Below are positions 34,859 through 46,672 of a stretch of 64,000 nucleotides of DNA, in pieces. The stretch is from Asterias rubens (taxonomy: Eukaryota; Echinodermata; Asteroidea; Forcipulatida; Asteriidae): the NCBI RefSeq assembly GCF_902459465.1, contig NC_047065.1, forward strand, positions 11,629,134 to 11,693,133, written 5' to 3'. The translations under genes and the position numbers were made by a program. How positions within the stretch are numbered: the first letter of the stretch is position 1; each line of letters opens with the position of its first letter. The notes beneath the pieces are model-generated. The model had not been told where the DNA came from. It saw nothing but the letters and a program-made list of their open reading frames with translations, and did no database searches.

Positions 34859-35255
34859 AAAGGCAGTTATATACCGCTGATTCATTTAGGTCACAGTGGT
34901 AGTTGGAGCACATGACTCACTAGAAAACTAAGTATAAAATTAAGGAAAGGGACAAAAATTAACACGGCACAAGATATTTTATTTGGTGAAAAGGTGATAA
35001 TTATTTGAGGCCTTATCTTACATCTGAAGTGATGTTGCTGAGAGCAGACAGGTCAGGAGACTGTTCCGAAATTGTGGAGCCGCAAATAATTTAAAAAAAA
35101 AGTAATGGTTCAAGCTATCTGATGCCCTGAACAGCTTTCCTAAAATATGTTGTTCAGACTTCGAATATTTTCGTTCGGTTTTATATGATGCATTTTTAGG
35201 CAATTAAAGTCACCTGGAGGTGGTATTTTGTCAAAATAAAGCTTTTGTCATTAAT

Positions 35256-35593
35256 ATATCGTCGTGTGCCCGGCAAAAGGGCGTAAGGCCTTACGCCCTT
35301 TTGCCGGGAACATAAAGTAGTTCGTCCCAGTAACAAAAGGACGTAAGCAACAAAATGGCTCCTGACATGAAAAATATGTCATTTTTGTTTGTTCTTTTGC
35401 TAGAATTACCCTGAAGACATGTTTCCCCATTCCCCATGCAGAATTTAACCTTTCTAGAATGACTTTTGCATGGCAACAAATTTACCAAACTTTCCCGCTC
35501 ATAATTCTTGAAACACAAATTTTAACATAAATTGCTTACGTCCTTCTGCCGGGAACTTTCCCTTACGTCCTTTTGCCGGGCACACGACGATAT
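35256..35593. mobile_element. Foldback MITE (ATATCGTCGTGTGCCCGGCA)
   Basis: ATATCGTCGTGTGCCCGGCA at the left is matched in complement at 35574-35593. Just inside the left end, CCCGGCAAAAGGGCGTAAGG is followed at once by its own complement, so the terminus itself forms a perfect hairpin; the right side has two partial CTTACGTCCTTTTGCCGGG copies. Confidence 0.8.
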
Positions 35594-36163
35594 GTGTTTT
35601 GATGAGTGGAATGTGAATAAATGTTAAATATTGTTCTAAAAATTAGTTCTTATCTTATTTACAATCTTAAGAGTAGTCCCCGACCCGAGGGGGCGCTGTT
35701 CGTGACGTCAATCGAGGCGCGATATTTGAAGAGAAAATGCTTTTTTTTTTTTTTTTTGCTTAATGTAGCAAAAATAATTGCTTAAACCCTGGAGGAATGT
35801 ACACATATTTCACGAGGTTAATCACGTAAACAAACAGCGCGCACAAGTTTTAGATCGTTTGTTTAGGCAAAAAAGAAGAAGGTAGGCCCCTACTGACAAA
35901 ATGGCAGGCGATATAAATGTAGAGTGGCGATAAAAAAAATCATCGCCTTCTCTGTCTTACATATACTATTTGTAATGGTTCAAAGCGCCCCTTGAAAGGT
36001 TTACACACTTACTTGAGAGTAAATAAGAAGATAGTATTGTAAAACATTCTGAAGCTACACCTACCATACAAAATAATACACGTAAAATACATACCGCTGC
36101 GCCGGCACACTATCAACGCAATTATGTTGCACTGTCTGAGTGAAGGACCCAGCATAGGGCTGC

Positions 36164-36502
36164 TTAAAGGTAGTGGACACTATTGGTATTTACTTGAAAT
36201 AACTGTTAGCATAACTAGTAATGTGGATATGTTGATGGTATAAAACAGTGCCATAGTTTTCGAGAAAGAAATTTCCACGAATTTGATTTCGAGACCTCAG
36301 ATTTAGAACTTGAGGTCTCGAAATCAACCATCTAAACGCACACAACTTCGTGTGACAAGGGTGTTTTGTTCTTTCATTTCTATCTCGCAACTTCGATGGC
36401 CGATTGAGCTCTTCCACAGGTTTGTTATTTGCATAATGTTAAGATACACCAACTGCGATGGCTAGTCTTTGACAATATTACCAATAGTGTCCACTGCCTT
36501 TA
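36164..36502. mobile_element. MITE family T1, internally shortened
   Basis: TTAA at 36164 and 36499; ends AGGTAGTGGACACTATTGG and CCAATAGTGTCCACTGCCT; missing the GAAACGGCTCCCTCTGAAG block. Confidence 0.9.
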
Positions 36503-36804
36503 ACGGCAAGGACATTTTGTTGCGTAGCAACCAAAATTGCTTAAGCGAACCTATTTCACGAGCGGTCGCTAGCTTGAGTACGTAAACAAACTGCGCACGC
36601 GGGCCACATGATAAGTGTTCGAAACAAATTCGTCGCCAGTATGCTTATTGTGAAGCCTGAGCCTCACAGAGCCGGAGCCTGAAAATCCCAAGCCTGAAAC
36701 CTGAACCTTCGATTCGTAAACGCTCCTAAGTTAACTTAAACCCATTTATTGGCCACTCTGCAGTTCAGCCTGACCAGAACTTTGGTTCAGCCTACCTGGG
36801 ACCG

Positions 36805-37164
36805 TTAAAGGCATGCAGTAGACACTGGTAATTACTCAAAATAAGTATGATCATAAAACCTTTCTCGATCACGATGGTGAGAGGTTGATAGTGTAAAACA
36901 TTGTGAGAGACAGCTCCCTCTGAAGTGAGGTAATTTTCGAGAAAGAAGTAATTTTCCGCAAACTTGATTTCGAGAACACAAACAACAATTCGTGTAACCA
37001 TGGTGCAACTATGGTGTTTTTATTTCATTAATATCTCGCAACTTCGACGACCGATTGAGCTCAAATTTTCACAGGTTTGTTATTCTTATTTGTATGTATG
37101 TTGAGACACACCAACTGTGAAAGGCAAGTCTTTGACCATTACCAATAGGGTCCAGTGTCTTTAA
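36805..37164. mobile_element. MITE family T1, hairpin lost
   Basis: TTAA at 36805 and 37161; left end AGGCATGCAGTAGACACTGG, right end CCAATAGGGTCCAGTGTCT. Only one arm of the central GAGACCT hairpin is left. Confidence 0.85.
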
Positions 37165-37487
37165 TGCAGGCCTAGAAGCAACAATTCAGAGTGTGGATAC
37201 AACACACGAGGGTTTTTTGCTTGCACAGTTGAATTTGTCACAATAATGCATGCGCCTGTGGCCCACAGGTGGATCATACTAATTTCAAAAAACTACAGTC
37301 TAAATTAATGTTTGTAAATAACGTTGAATATTGTGTGTGCGTGTGTGTGTGGGGGGGGGGGGGGGTGGTCATGTAGCTGAATTATATAATTATGACAAGA
37401 TGACAAGACTACAGGTGGGGGTGGGGGGGGGGGGCTCTGAACTCCAACTTGTTAGAAGACTGGACAAACATTACACATTGGCTTAAA

Positions 37488-37855
37488 TGCAGACTTTGAC
37501 ACTATTGGTAATATTGTCAAAGTTGGTGTATCTCAACATTATGCATAAAACAACAAAACTGTGAAAATTTTAGCTCTATCGGTGATCAAACTTGCGAGAT
37601 AATAATGAAAGAAAAAACACCCTTGTCACACAAAATTGTGCCTGCTGTGCGTTAAGGGTTGATTTCGATACCTACATGTAAGTTCTAAATCTGAGGTCTC
37701 GAAATCAAATTGGCGTGGAAAATTACTTCTTTCTCGAAAACTATGTCACTTCAGAGGGAGCAGTTTCTCACAATGCTTTATACCCCCATTACTCGTTACC
37801 GAGTAAGGTTTTTCGCTAATAAATAATGTTGAGTAATTTTACCAACTGCATATTT
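37488..37855. mobile_element. MITE family T1 (reverse), ends eroded
   Basis: Recognisable from GACACTATTGGTAATATTGT to GTTGAGTAATTTTACCAACT, with the central hairpin at about 37660-37705. Neither TTAA is intact. G-runs at 37341-37366 and 37417-37433 precede it. Confidence 0.75.
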
Positions 37856-38270
37856 CGCAGTCACGCGCTATCATTCAAATCGGTTTTTAAAAAACACACC
37901 GTACATTAATTTGGCAAAATGGGTTTTGGGTAGGCAAAGTAATAGCAAAAATTCCGAACGGTTAACCTGCCAAAAGTTTAGAAGAATTTTAAAACTTAGT
38001 TGTCCGAAAATATGTTTGATTTGGTTTTTAAAAAGCCGAGGGACTATAAATATTTTTGTTGAGAATGTTTTTGAATAGCTTCATTGTACGCCTTGTTTCC
38101 TTTAAGTGTTGACCGGATTATGATGTTTGCTGCCCTCAAGAGTTGGGTATTAAAAATAAGGGAGAAAAACTTCACATTACGTCAACATTGATGTGACCGC
38201 TACCGTGTCTTGCACGGTTCTGTGTGGAGATTCGAGTTCAATTTTGTATGATTATCTGGTTATCTTGAAC

Positions 38271-41200
38271 ATGGAGACTTCCGTGGAGATACAAGGCACT
38301 CAGCCTAGTAAGTTAATCGAGGCTGTTTTGGATCTTGAACGAATTGACCATAATTTGTACAGGTGAGTAACGATTTAACTAATGTAAAACGTGTTTTTTT
38401 TTTTTTTGTTTTTTAATATCACTATCCAAAGATTCAGATACGTACTATGTCATTGTAGTAATTAGTAGGCCTAGTCCATCGCGGTGAATAGTTTTATAAC
38501 GGAGGAATTCAACCCGCATAATGATATAGAAACACCTTTTAAACCATGGTGCTATCTTTGGAATGGTTCTGCAGCACCAACTAGTACCAGTACATAAATA
38601 ATGAATGTTTATGATTGCAATGGTCACTGGTGCGAATAATTATGTTCATGATGAGTTGAAAGATGGAATGTTCTATTTTTAATGAGGCGGAGCCGAGTTG
38701 AATGGATCATTCCATTTTCAATCAACTCATGAACACATTTGCACTAAATTGCACGAATGAAAAACATCATAAGGGATGGGGGGGCCTATTTGTTTTATAT
38801 ACATACAACACCAAGCCTTGTAAGAAAATACTGGCATCACCACCAGACCACTAGGTATGGACCATGCATTGTGGTAGGCTAGCCCAGGGGCCTTTTCTCA
38901 AACCACGGCTTGGGCTCCGGCTCAGGCCTAGGCTCTGCGCGCTGTGTACGCAGCTTGGCCTTTAACCTGCATTTTCAGCGCGTATTGCTGACTGTACCAG
39001 CACGCGGAGCCTGAGCCGGAGCCTAAGCCGAGGTTTGAGGAAAGCCCCTGGTTGGACTCCTCCTTTGCAGTGGCACTGACTGACGTCCTACCAGGGGTAG
39101 GGGGTAGTAGGCCAACCAATGCCCTAACTAAGGCAAAGCCAACAAGAATGACTTTCCAGTTTTTCCATGGCAACATTTTGTTTTGAAACAGCATACACTA
39201 CTGGTTGAAATGGCTTATCATTCGTTTCCCCATCATACTCTACCAGTAGGAAAAGCAAAACTGTCCGTGGGTATTAATTTTTTATATTACATTTTTGCCT
39301 GATTATTTTCCCTGTAAACTGAACCAGAGCCAACGATCACTGGAAGGAATTCAGGTCTAAACGGCTGTATGGAGGCCAGGTTGTGAGTCAAGCAATGGTA
39401 GCTGCCAGCAAGACCGTCCAGCCACAGTTCCACATACACTCACTCCATTGTTACTTCACACGCAAAGGTCAGTTGACAACCCAGGGGTAATCGGCCTCCC
39501 TGCGCCATTTTTTTGCCAGCTTGTCTTGCTCAATTATAGCCGGCCCTGGATTTTGTTCAAAAATATTAAAATGTGCTAGAATCTAGCACGCCTGTAATCA
39601 ATGGTTTCTACGCATGCACGCATGTCTTTCATCTTGAAGAATGTTTTTATTTTATTTTTTTATCTAATGCATTCAACCAATTCCATGAGCTACAAATGTA
39701 ATCAGCAATTATTCTCAGTTAATGCCTTCCAGGGGTTAGTGACGAGAGGTACCGCGATATGGTAGCGAGGCTGGTCAGTTGAGTATCAATGCATGCCTAC
39801 AACAATACTCACTTTGTCCAGCCGTCGATTTCACCAAATTCTTCCTATCTTAGGATTAATCTTCAGGACGGGTTCAGTTCCATATCAAAATACGTAGATG
39901 ACGCATTGAACCCATCCTAAGTAAGGACGGGTAATACTCCAAACGTTTTCGTTACATCGGCTGCAGGGGTCCATTTCGCAAAGACAGTCCATGTAACTTA
40001 GGCCTATAGGACTAGCCGTAGGAGTTTTAAAAACTTGGTCTTGGAACCAAGACTAGGTAAGACACTGCTCTAGAATTGCAAGGGTCGTGGGTTCGAATCC
40101 CACCCGAGTAACATGCCTGTGATATTTGTTCACAGGACTCGGGAAAGTCCTGTGTATACAGTGCTAACACACATCGGTGTATGGGTAAAAACCAAAATTA
40201 ATATTCTTTATCCCCAATGCAAATTTAACATCTCTTATTATCGTTGCGGTACCCGCTGCCAAAACATAGGATTCAAACTGCCTCTAGCTGCCGGGCAACC
40301 TCGGTAGTCTAGTTGGTAAGACACTGCTCTAGAATTGCAAGGGTCGTGGGTTCGAATCCCACCCGAGTAACATGCCTGTGATGTTTTTTCACAGGCCTCG
40401 GGAAAGTACTGAGTATACAGTGCTAACACACTGTATGGGTAAAAAACAAAATTTAATATAAGAAGCACTTAGTTATAATATGTAACAAAAAATAGGGAAC
40501 TTAAAAGTGAAATTGTAACTGATCACTAATATCAGAAACAAAATTAATGTAAAAAAAAATTGAAATAATTGAGCTAACATTTGTTGTGTAAGTACTTGAA
40601 CTCCACACGGCGTTTCTGGTTTGATTGGCAGCATATTGCACCACAGCACCTTGAAAACCTCATATCTCCACCTTTTTCTACATACCTTGCTGCAAAGTCC
40701 TTGATGTTGAAGTGCATTGTGCGTCACTGAGTGATGGCTATTATTATGAGCTATATAAGAAGCCACTATTAATATTATTGATGTTATGACTATTATCGTT
40801 CCCCGTATGCAGGTAACACTGATATTCCTGTGTTGTACCAAGTCGAGAATCTACGAGACGGGAAGAGTTACGCCACTCGATTGGTACACGCCATACAAGA
40901 AGGGAAGACCATCCTCATCATGGTCTTATCGTTTCATGTCAGGGAAGAGTCCCCGTTTCATCACCAGATTAAAATGCCCAAGGTACCATTCCCTGAAGAA
41001 CTTCCAACTTTGAATGAGCTGATGAACCAGAACCATTTCAGGTACAGTCAACTCAATGCGCAGTATTTTTGACTGCTCTCAAACATATAGTGTATTACTG
41101 TATCATACCCAAAACAGTTTCTTAAAGCCATTATACACTTTCGGTAAACAGTATTGTCCAAGTTCCATACTTCGTGTATCACAACTTATATATAAAATAA

Positions 41201-44200
41201 TAAACCTGTTAAGTTTTAGGCTCAATCGGCCATCAGAGACGGGAGAAAATAACGGGAAAACCCACTCTTTTTTCCGCACGTTTCGCCGTGTTATGACATG
41301 TGTTTAAAATAAATCCGTAATTCTCGCTATCGAGAATTGATATTGTTTTAATGTTTTTTTCAAAAAGTAAAGCATTTCATGGAATATTATTTCAAGAGAA
41401 GACTTTCACCACTACCTTCTATAAACCCTGTAAGTTATTTGTAAATCTGTGAACTTTTTTTCTTCTTTTCGGTACCGAAAGTGTATAATGGCTTTAAAGC
41501 CACTGGACAGATTCGGTAATTACCGTTAAAATAAAAACTTACTTGTTTTCAAACAATGGAGAGTTGTTGATAGTACGGCTCCCTCTGAAGTGACCATAGT
41601 TTTCAAGAAGGAAGTAATTTTTCACGAATTTGATTTCGAGACCTCAGAATTAGATTTTGAGGTCTTGAAATCAAGCATCTGAAAGCACACAACTTCGTGT
41701 GACTAGGGTTTTTTTTCTTTCATTATTATCTCGCAACTTCGACACCAAAATGAGCTCAAACTTTCACAGGTTTGTTATTTTATGCATATGTTGAGATACA
41801 CCAAGTGAGAAGACTGGTCTTTGACATTTACCAATAGTGTCCAGTGTCTTTAAGACTAGAACTTATTACCACTCACCATGAACAATAAGACCCTTAATGG
41901 AGCCATTACAATCCACCTCTTAAAGGGCAATGGACACTATTGGTAATTACTCAAAATAATTAATAGCATAAAACCTTTCTTGGTAATGAGTAATGGGGAG
42001 AGGTTGATGGTATAAAACATTGTGAGAATCGGCTCCCTCTGAAGTGCCGCAGTTTTCGAGAAAGAAGTAATTTTCCAAATTTCCACGAATTTGATTTCGA
42101 TACCTCAGATTTAGAACTTGATGTCTCGAAATCAACCATCTAAACGCACACAACTTCGTGTGACAAGAGTGTTTTTTTCTTTTATTATTATGGCGCAAGT
42201 CCGATGACCGATTTCAAGCTCAAATTTTCACTGGTTTGTTATTTTATGCATATATGTTGAGATACACCAACTGTGAAGGCTAGTCTTTGACAATTACCAA
42301 TAATGTCCAGTGCCTTTAAGCAACTTATATAACAGTGAAACAAAAGTGAAAGAAAGGCAATTTTATACACCGATAAAATACTTACTTTCTAACTTAGGAA
42401 CAAAATAGTATGGCTGAATATTACTATCATCTGTCCATGAACAAACCATATATTTTGATTGGTAAGGTATTGCCTGAGATTTTTATTTTTTTCAATTTTT
42501 TTTTTTTTACTTTTTTACAGTCGTGCTTCTGAAAAATGGAAAGCCAAAATTCAGGAGGTGGAAGGCTCAGGCCAGTTGTTAGAGTACAGACACATCGATG
42601 TAGCAAACATCTTGGGGAACAAATCGGCGAAGGCGCACCGGTTCATTTGGGCACGCGTGCTAGGTCATTTAGGTAAGTCACTGTTTATTAAAGAAGACCA
42701 AGCAAGTCAGCGGCCACTTTCTTGGATGAGCCTTTTTCACACTGCTCTATTCCCCAGGGGGTAACCCCAAGTAATACTGGCAAGCCCTTTCACACTTTTC
42801 CTCTACCCCTGATCCATCCTGGAAAATAAGCATACCCCAAGCAACTGCCAGACGAGTTAGATTGTTGACCGTGTACTTTCATGGAGGGAAATTTCTTTCT
42901 CCATGGTACTAAATGTACATGTATGCATTCACCAAGATTTTATCAATACGTAGGCCAGCGTAGTGCATTTTCATGTATCAATCAAACCCCAGAAGATGTA
43001 TTGATTGGTCAGGCAGTAGGAGGGTTGAGTGTGTACTTTGTAGATAAATTCACAGTATGAGATCATGCATCTATTTTCTTCTTGTTTTGTAATCACAGAT
43101 GATGGCATTTAGGGGTCAGGTTATGTTAATGAGCATGGCTATCAATTCTGGTGACAAACTATTTATTTGTTTAAATGTGTTTTTGAGTTCTCCATTTTTA
43201 CTGAATATGTGTTCTGGGGTTCTCCACCATTTATTGAAATGTGTTTTGGGGTTCGCCATGATTTATTGAAATGTGTTTTTGAGTTCTCCATGATTTATTG
43301 AAATGTGTTTTTGAGTTCTTCATGATCTATTGAAATGTGTTTTTGAGTTCTCCATGATATATTGAAATGTGTTTTTGAGTTCTCCACCATTTATTGAAAT
43401 GGGGTTCTCCATGATTTATTGAAATGTGTTTTTGAGTTCTCCATGATTTATTGAAACGTGTTTTTGAGCTCTCCATGATATATTGAAATGTGTTTTGGGC
43501 TTCTTTTTGATTTGTTGAAATGTGTTTTTGAGTTCTAAACTTGAGGTCTCGAAATCACATTCGTAGAAAATTACTTCTTTCTCGAAAACTACGTCACTTC
43601 AGAGGGAGCCGCTTCTCACAATGTTTCATACCATCAACCTCTTTAACACTTTTCATTACAGATGACTCTCATGAGAACATCCATCGCTGTTCCGCTGCTT
43701 TTATCTCTGATTCCTTCATTGCCTGGACGGCCTATATGCCTCACAAAAACATTCGACTTGGTCAGATTGCTTCGTTGGATCATAATATTTGGTTCCACGC
43801 ACCGTTCAAAGCAGATGAGTGGATGTTGTACGAGCTAGAAAGTCCCAAAACAGGTTAGTCCAGTTGCTAGCATCATCACAGCGATGTGATTTCTTCGGTT
43901 TTGAAGATGCTATGTCAGATTTTTTGCCGATTTGACCCAAAAATTATGATTTCAAATTCAATATGTATTTTTATGGGGTTCGAGAAAGTTACAAGCTTTC
44001 AATTGAGCCATTGCTCGAAAAAGTCTGCCAATTATTAGTAGTAGTGAAATAAAGTGCTCAAAATTAGTTATATCACGTGACCAATTCTTATGTGTTTTAT
44101 AAGAAACAGTTCTGTCATGGTTCCTGACCATTAAAAGTAAAAAATAAAAACTTTTTTGTCGTTAGAGCGGGTGATACTCTTTAAAATACCATTCACTTAA

Positions 44201-45659
44201 AATTTTTTATTTTTTAACGTTTGGGGCCAAAAATTTGACACAGCATCTGTAACCAAAAACCTGGGTTTGTTTATACCACCCCCAACCAAAACTTATAATA
44301 TGCGTACGTTTAAAATTCCCAAACAACGGATACCCGGTAAGTCTACTGCCACCATTGCTTCATATCATCCAAGAAAAAAATGGGTACCTGAGAGGTTAGA
44401 GATTTTTGATGTGAATTATTAGCAACCTGTGCACCAATGACAGTTTGGATGCCAATGATGCACACTTTAAAGAACTTGAGATGGTATCAGGAATTCTTTG
44501 GAGGAAAGCCTGCTACGAGCCAGCCGTCGATTTCACCAATTTCTTCCTAACTTAGGATTAATCTTAGGACTTAGGTTGGGTTCAGATCCGTATCCAAATA
44601 CGTAGGACGCATTGAACTCATCCTAAGTTAGGAAGGGTTACTCGTCCTAACTCGAGTTAGGATTGATCCTAGCGTTTCGTGACGTCGGCAGCAGGGTTGC
44701 TACTAGTGGAATGTCCTTGAAGGGCTTACTCGGCATGAAACACGCCAATCGATATCATTATTATCACTCCATTTGTTAACGAAAAACACTTAAGTTGGTG
44801 ACCTATTCTACTGTATACTTATAGGCAGTGGACACTTTTGGTAATTACTCAAAATAATTATTAGCATTAAACCTTTCTTGGTGACGAGTAATGGGGAGAG
44901 GTTGACAGTATAAAACATTGTGAGAAACGGCTCCCTCTGAAGTGCCATAGTTTTCGAGAAAGAAGTAATTTTCCACGAATTTGATTTCGAGACCTCAAGT
45001 TTAGAATTTGAAGTCTCGAAATCAAGCATCAGAAAGCACACAACTTCGTGTGACAGGGGTGTTTTTTTCTTTCACTATTATCTCACAAGTTTGATGACCG
45101 ATTGAGCTCAAATTTTCATAGGTTTGTTATTTTATGCATATGTTGAGATATACAAACTGTGAAGGCTAGTCTTTGACAATTACCAATAGTGTCCACTGCC
45201 TTTAAAGGCAGTGTCTTACTCAAAATCTTACTCAATCTTAATTTTCCATGAATTTGATTTCGAGACCTCAGAATTAGATTTTGAGGTCTTGAAATCAAGC
45301 ATCTGAAAGCACACAACTTCATGTGACAAGGGTGTTTTTTTTTGTTCATTATTATGTCGCAACTTTGACAACCAATTGAGCTCAAATGTGCACAGGTTTG
45401 TTATTTTATGTGTATATTGAGATACACCAAGTGAGAAGACTGGTCTTTGACAATTACAAATAGTGTCCAGTGACTTTAAATTGGTAACCTATTCCACTGT
45501 ATACTTAAAAAAACATATTTTGCATTGTGTTTTTTTACAGGTGCTGGGCGGGGAATGGCTTTGGGTCGAATTTGGCGGAGGGATGGTGTCCTAGCAGCGA
45601 CCATTGCTCAGGAAATCCTTTTAAGACCTCAACTCCAGAAACCAAAGAGTCAACTGTAA
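38271..45659 (+). CDS. ACOT8: Acyl-CoA thioesterase 8-like, peroxisomal, 307 aa, six exons
   Basis: Exons 38271-38362, 39328-39467, 40813-41041, 42521-42672, 43662-43853 and 45541-45659 join in phase with GT/AG ends and stop at TAA. The protein is a double-hotdog TesB/ACOT8 thioesterase: LERIDHNLYR, then KRLYGGQVVSQAMVAA in the first hotdog and FHIHSLHCYF; the second hotdog has SLDHNIWFHAPFKADEWMLY (residues 242-261), ESP (264-266) and RDGVLAATIAQE (282-293). The acid D244, S265 and Q292 match the acid/hydroxyl/Gln catalytic set of the TesB family. It hydrolyses acyl-CoAs to free acid and CoA, in bile-acid and fatty-acid metabolism in peroxisomes. The C-terminus KPKSQL is a PTS1-like signal; the human protein ends SKL. 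Length is close to human (319 aa). Start chosen as the only ATG before LERID in a GT-donor exon. Confidence 0.95.
38884..39051. mobile_element. GC-rich foldback MITE in ACOT8 intron 1
   Basis: CCAGGGGCCTTTTCTCAAAC and GGCTCCGGCTCAGGC pair with the right side GCCTGAGCCGGAGCC ... GAGGAAAGCCCCTGG. Arms are about 60 bp with a 45-bp loop. Confidence 0.8.
39818..39970. mobile_element. MITE family G, diverged copy
   Basis: Starts CCAGCCGTCGATTTCACCAA, contains CTTAGGATTAATCTTCAGGA and CATCCTAAGTAAGGACGGGT. The right end is mutated (CGTTACATCGGCTGCAGG). Confidence 0.7.
40048..40445 (+). mobile_element. Two tRNA-derived SINE copies in direct repeat
   Basis: ACACTGCTCTAGAATTGCAA with GTGGGTTCGAATCCCACCC (B-box) occurs at 40062 and 40321; the second copy has the full head from CCTCGGTAGTCTAGTTGGTA at 40299. 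Both continue with GTAACATGCCTGTGAT and ATACAGTGCTAACACAC. Head ends pair (CCTCGG with CCGAG), but the anticodon stem is poor, so these are SINEs and not tRNA genes. Confidence 0.8.
41122..41497. mobile_element. MITE family T2
   Basis: TTAA at 41122 and 41494; ends AGCCATTATACACTTTCGG and CCGAAAGTGTATAATGGCT. The right TTAA is also the left TTAA of the next element. Confidence 0.9.
41494..41852. mobile_element. MITE family T1, abutting T2
   Basis: TTAA at 41494 and 41849; left end AGCCACTGGACAGATTCGG, right end CCAATAGTGTCCAGTGTCT. The left terminal 20 bp look intermediate between T1 and T2. Confidence 0.85.
41920..42319. mobile_element. MITE family T1 in ACOT8 intron 3
   Basis: TTAA at 41920 and 42316; ends AGGGCAATGGACACTATTGG and CCAATAATGTCCAGTGCCT. 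Contains a small internal duplication AATTTTCCAAATTTCCACG. Confidence 0.9.
43166..43535. repeat. Minisatellite, 32-bp unit, about 11 copies
   Basis: Unit TTTATTGAAATGTGTTTTTG followed by AGTTCTCCATGA. The last unit runs directly into the central hairpin of a T1 fragment (AGTTCTAAACTTGAGGTC). Confidence 0.9.
43530..43645. mobile_element. MITE family T1 fragment just before ACOT8 exon 5
   Basis: GAGTTCTAAACTTGAGGTC to ATACCATCAACCTCTTTAAC is the middle third of a T1 in reverse orientation. The exon 5 acceptor is 16 bp further on. Confidence 0.75.
43906..44253. mobile_element. MITE family T5 (AGATGCTATGTCAGATTTTT)
   Basis: AGATGCTATGTCAGATTTTT at the left and AAATTTGACACAGCATCT at the right, with inner blocks TGAGCCATTGCTCGAAAAAG and AGAGCGGGTGATACTCTTTA. 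TTAA flanks are eroded here but intact in the copy at 62447. Confidence 0.8.
44521..44695. mobile_element. MITE family G
   Basis: CAGCCGTCGATTTCACCAAT at the left; GATCCTAGCGTTTCGTGACG at the right is a mutated end. The interior has CATCCTAAGTTAGGA and CTCGTCCTAACTCGAG. Confidence 0.75.
44819..45205. mobile_element. MITE family T1
   Basis: Left TTATAGGCAGTGGACAC (TTAA mutated), right CCAATAGTGTCCACTGCCT with TTAA at 45202. Confidence 0.9.
45202..45479. mobile_element. MITE family T1, internally deleted, abutting the previous copy
   Basis: Shares TTAA 45202 with the copy at 44819. About 110 bp are missing after TTACTCAAAATCTTACTCAA. Right TTAA at 45476. ACOT8 exon 6 starts 61 bp later. Confidence 0.85.
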
Positions 45660-45809
45660 TCAAGGTTAATCAAGTAATACTAATAATAATATATATACTT
45701 GTAAAACCAAAATGAAATGATATGTATAAAGCGCACTGTATCCTTCTAACAAGTAGGCGACATATGGCGCGACAAAAAGGATCAACATCAACAGAAGAAA
45801 CATTTTGGT

Positions 45810-45836
45810 AAAAATCTGACACAGCATCTTTAATGA
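45810..45836. repeat. Solo end of family T5
   Basis: AAAAATCTGACACAGCATCT followed by TTAA, without a partner. Confidence 0.6.
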
Positions 45837-46015
45837 GTCTTTATTGAAGTGTTAAGTCTATAGGTTGGGGTACAACAGCAAAAGCTGCACCCAATCCTTA
45901 CATTTGCCCTTTTGACTTGTTAATAATGTTGGGTACTGTTTATAACTGTCACTTTTAATATTTATGAAACACCAATTATGTATTTTTATCAGGTGAAGGC
46001 AATACCAAAATAATA

Positions 46016-46075
46016 TTTTATTGAATTGAATTGAATATGAATTGAATTGAATGGAATTGAATTGAATTGAATTGG
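46016..46075. repeat. (TTGAA)n short tandem tail
   Basis: Interrupted five-base repeat after ATAATATTTTA. It resembles the simple tail of a non-LTR retrotransposon like the one ending at 54495, but no body is recognised. Confidence 0.8.
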
Positions 46076-46299
46076 AACAAGACATATTAATTAAACTGTG
46101 CCATTGTAGGCAATTAACATGAGGTTTGTTTTAAGAGAAGTTTTGGGGGAGTGGAGGGTTGAAATTTAGTGAATGTTGTGATGAAGGCTGCTCCATAGAT
46201 GAGGGGAAGCAGTGCGGAAAGATCTGTCTCTCCAGGGAGCGATAAGATCTTGGTATAGTCAGGAGATGTTGACATGCTAAACAAAGAATAAGGCCAGGG

Positions 46300-46442
46300 G
46301 TGGATTCCAAAAAGAGTTGAAAGCCTAGTAGTCTTATCTCGAGTTAGGAAGAGGTACTCGTCCTAACTTAGGACTTTAGCCTTAAGTGTTTAACATCTCA
46401 CTACACTAGGACTAGTCTTAACTTTGTAAAATCGACCCCTGG
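46300..46442. mobile_element. MITE family G-like copy
   Basis: CCAGGGGTGGATTCCAAAAA at the left and AAAATCGACCCCTGG at the right, with CTCGAGTTAGGAAGAGGTAC and GTCCTAACTTAGGACT inside. Related to G but with a different terminal word. Confidence 0.6.
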
Positions 46443-46672
46443 TGTATTGTGTGACGTATTGTGGTCATAATTAAGGGGTATCAACGTAGTGTTCATTCGG
46501 AGAATTTCCCATTTAAAAGGACAAGGCCATTTCATGTTGAAAGGGACACTTCAAAGTCTCAAAGTCAATGGGAAACTTTTGACCAGGGGTAACCATTAAA
46601 GGCCATGGCTTCCATGTCGTGCGTATTATTCCAGGCCCGAGTGTTAATGTATGTGACATTTTTAGAACAACC

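Noticed and set aside
40299-40368. Functional tRNA gene
   Set aside because: Good B-box and paired ends, but the anticodon stem pairs poorly, it is repeated with the same non-tRNA tail, and it fits a SINE head.
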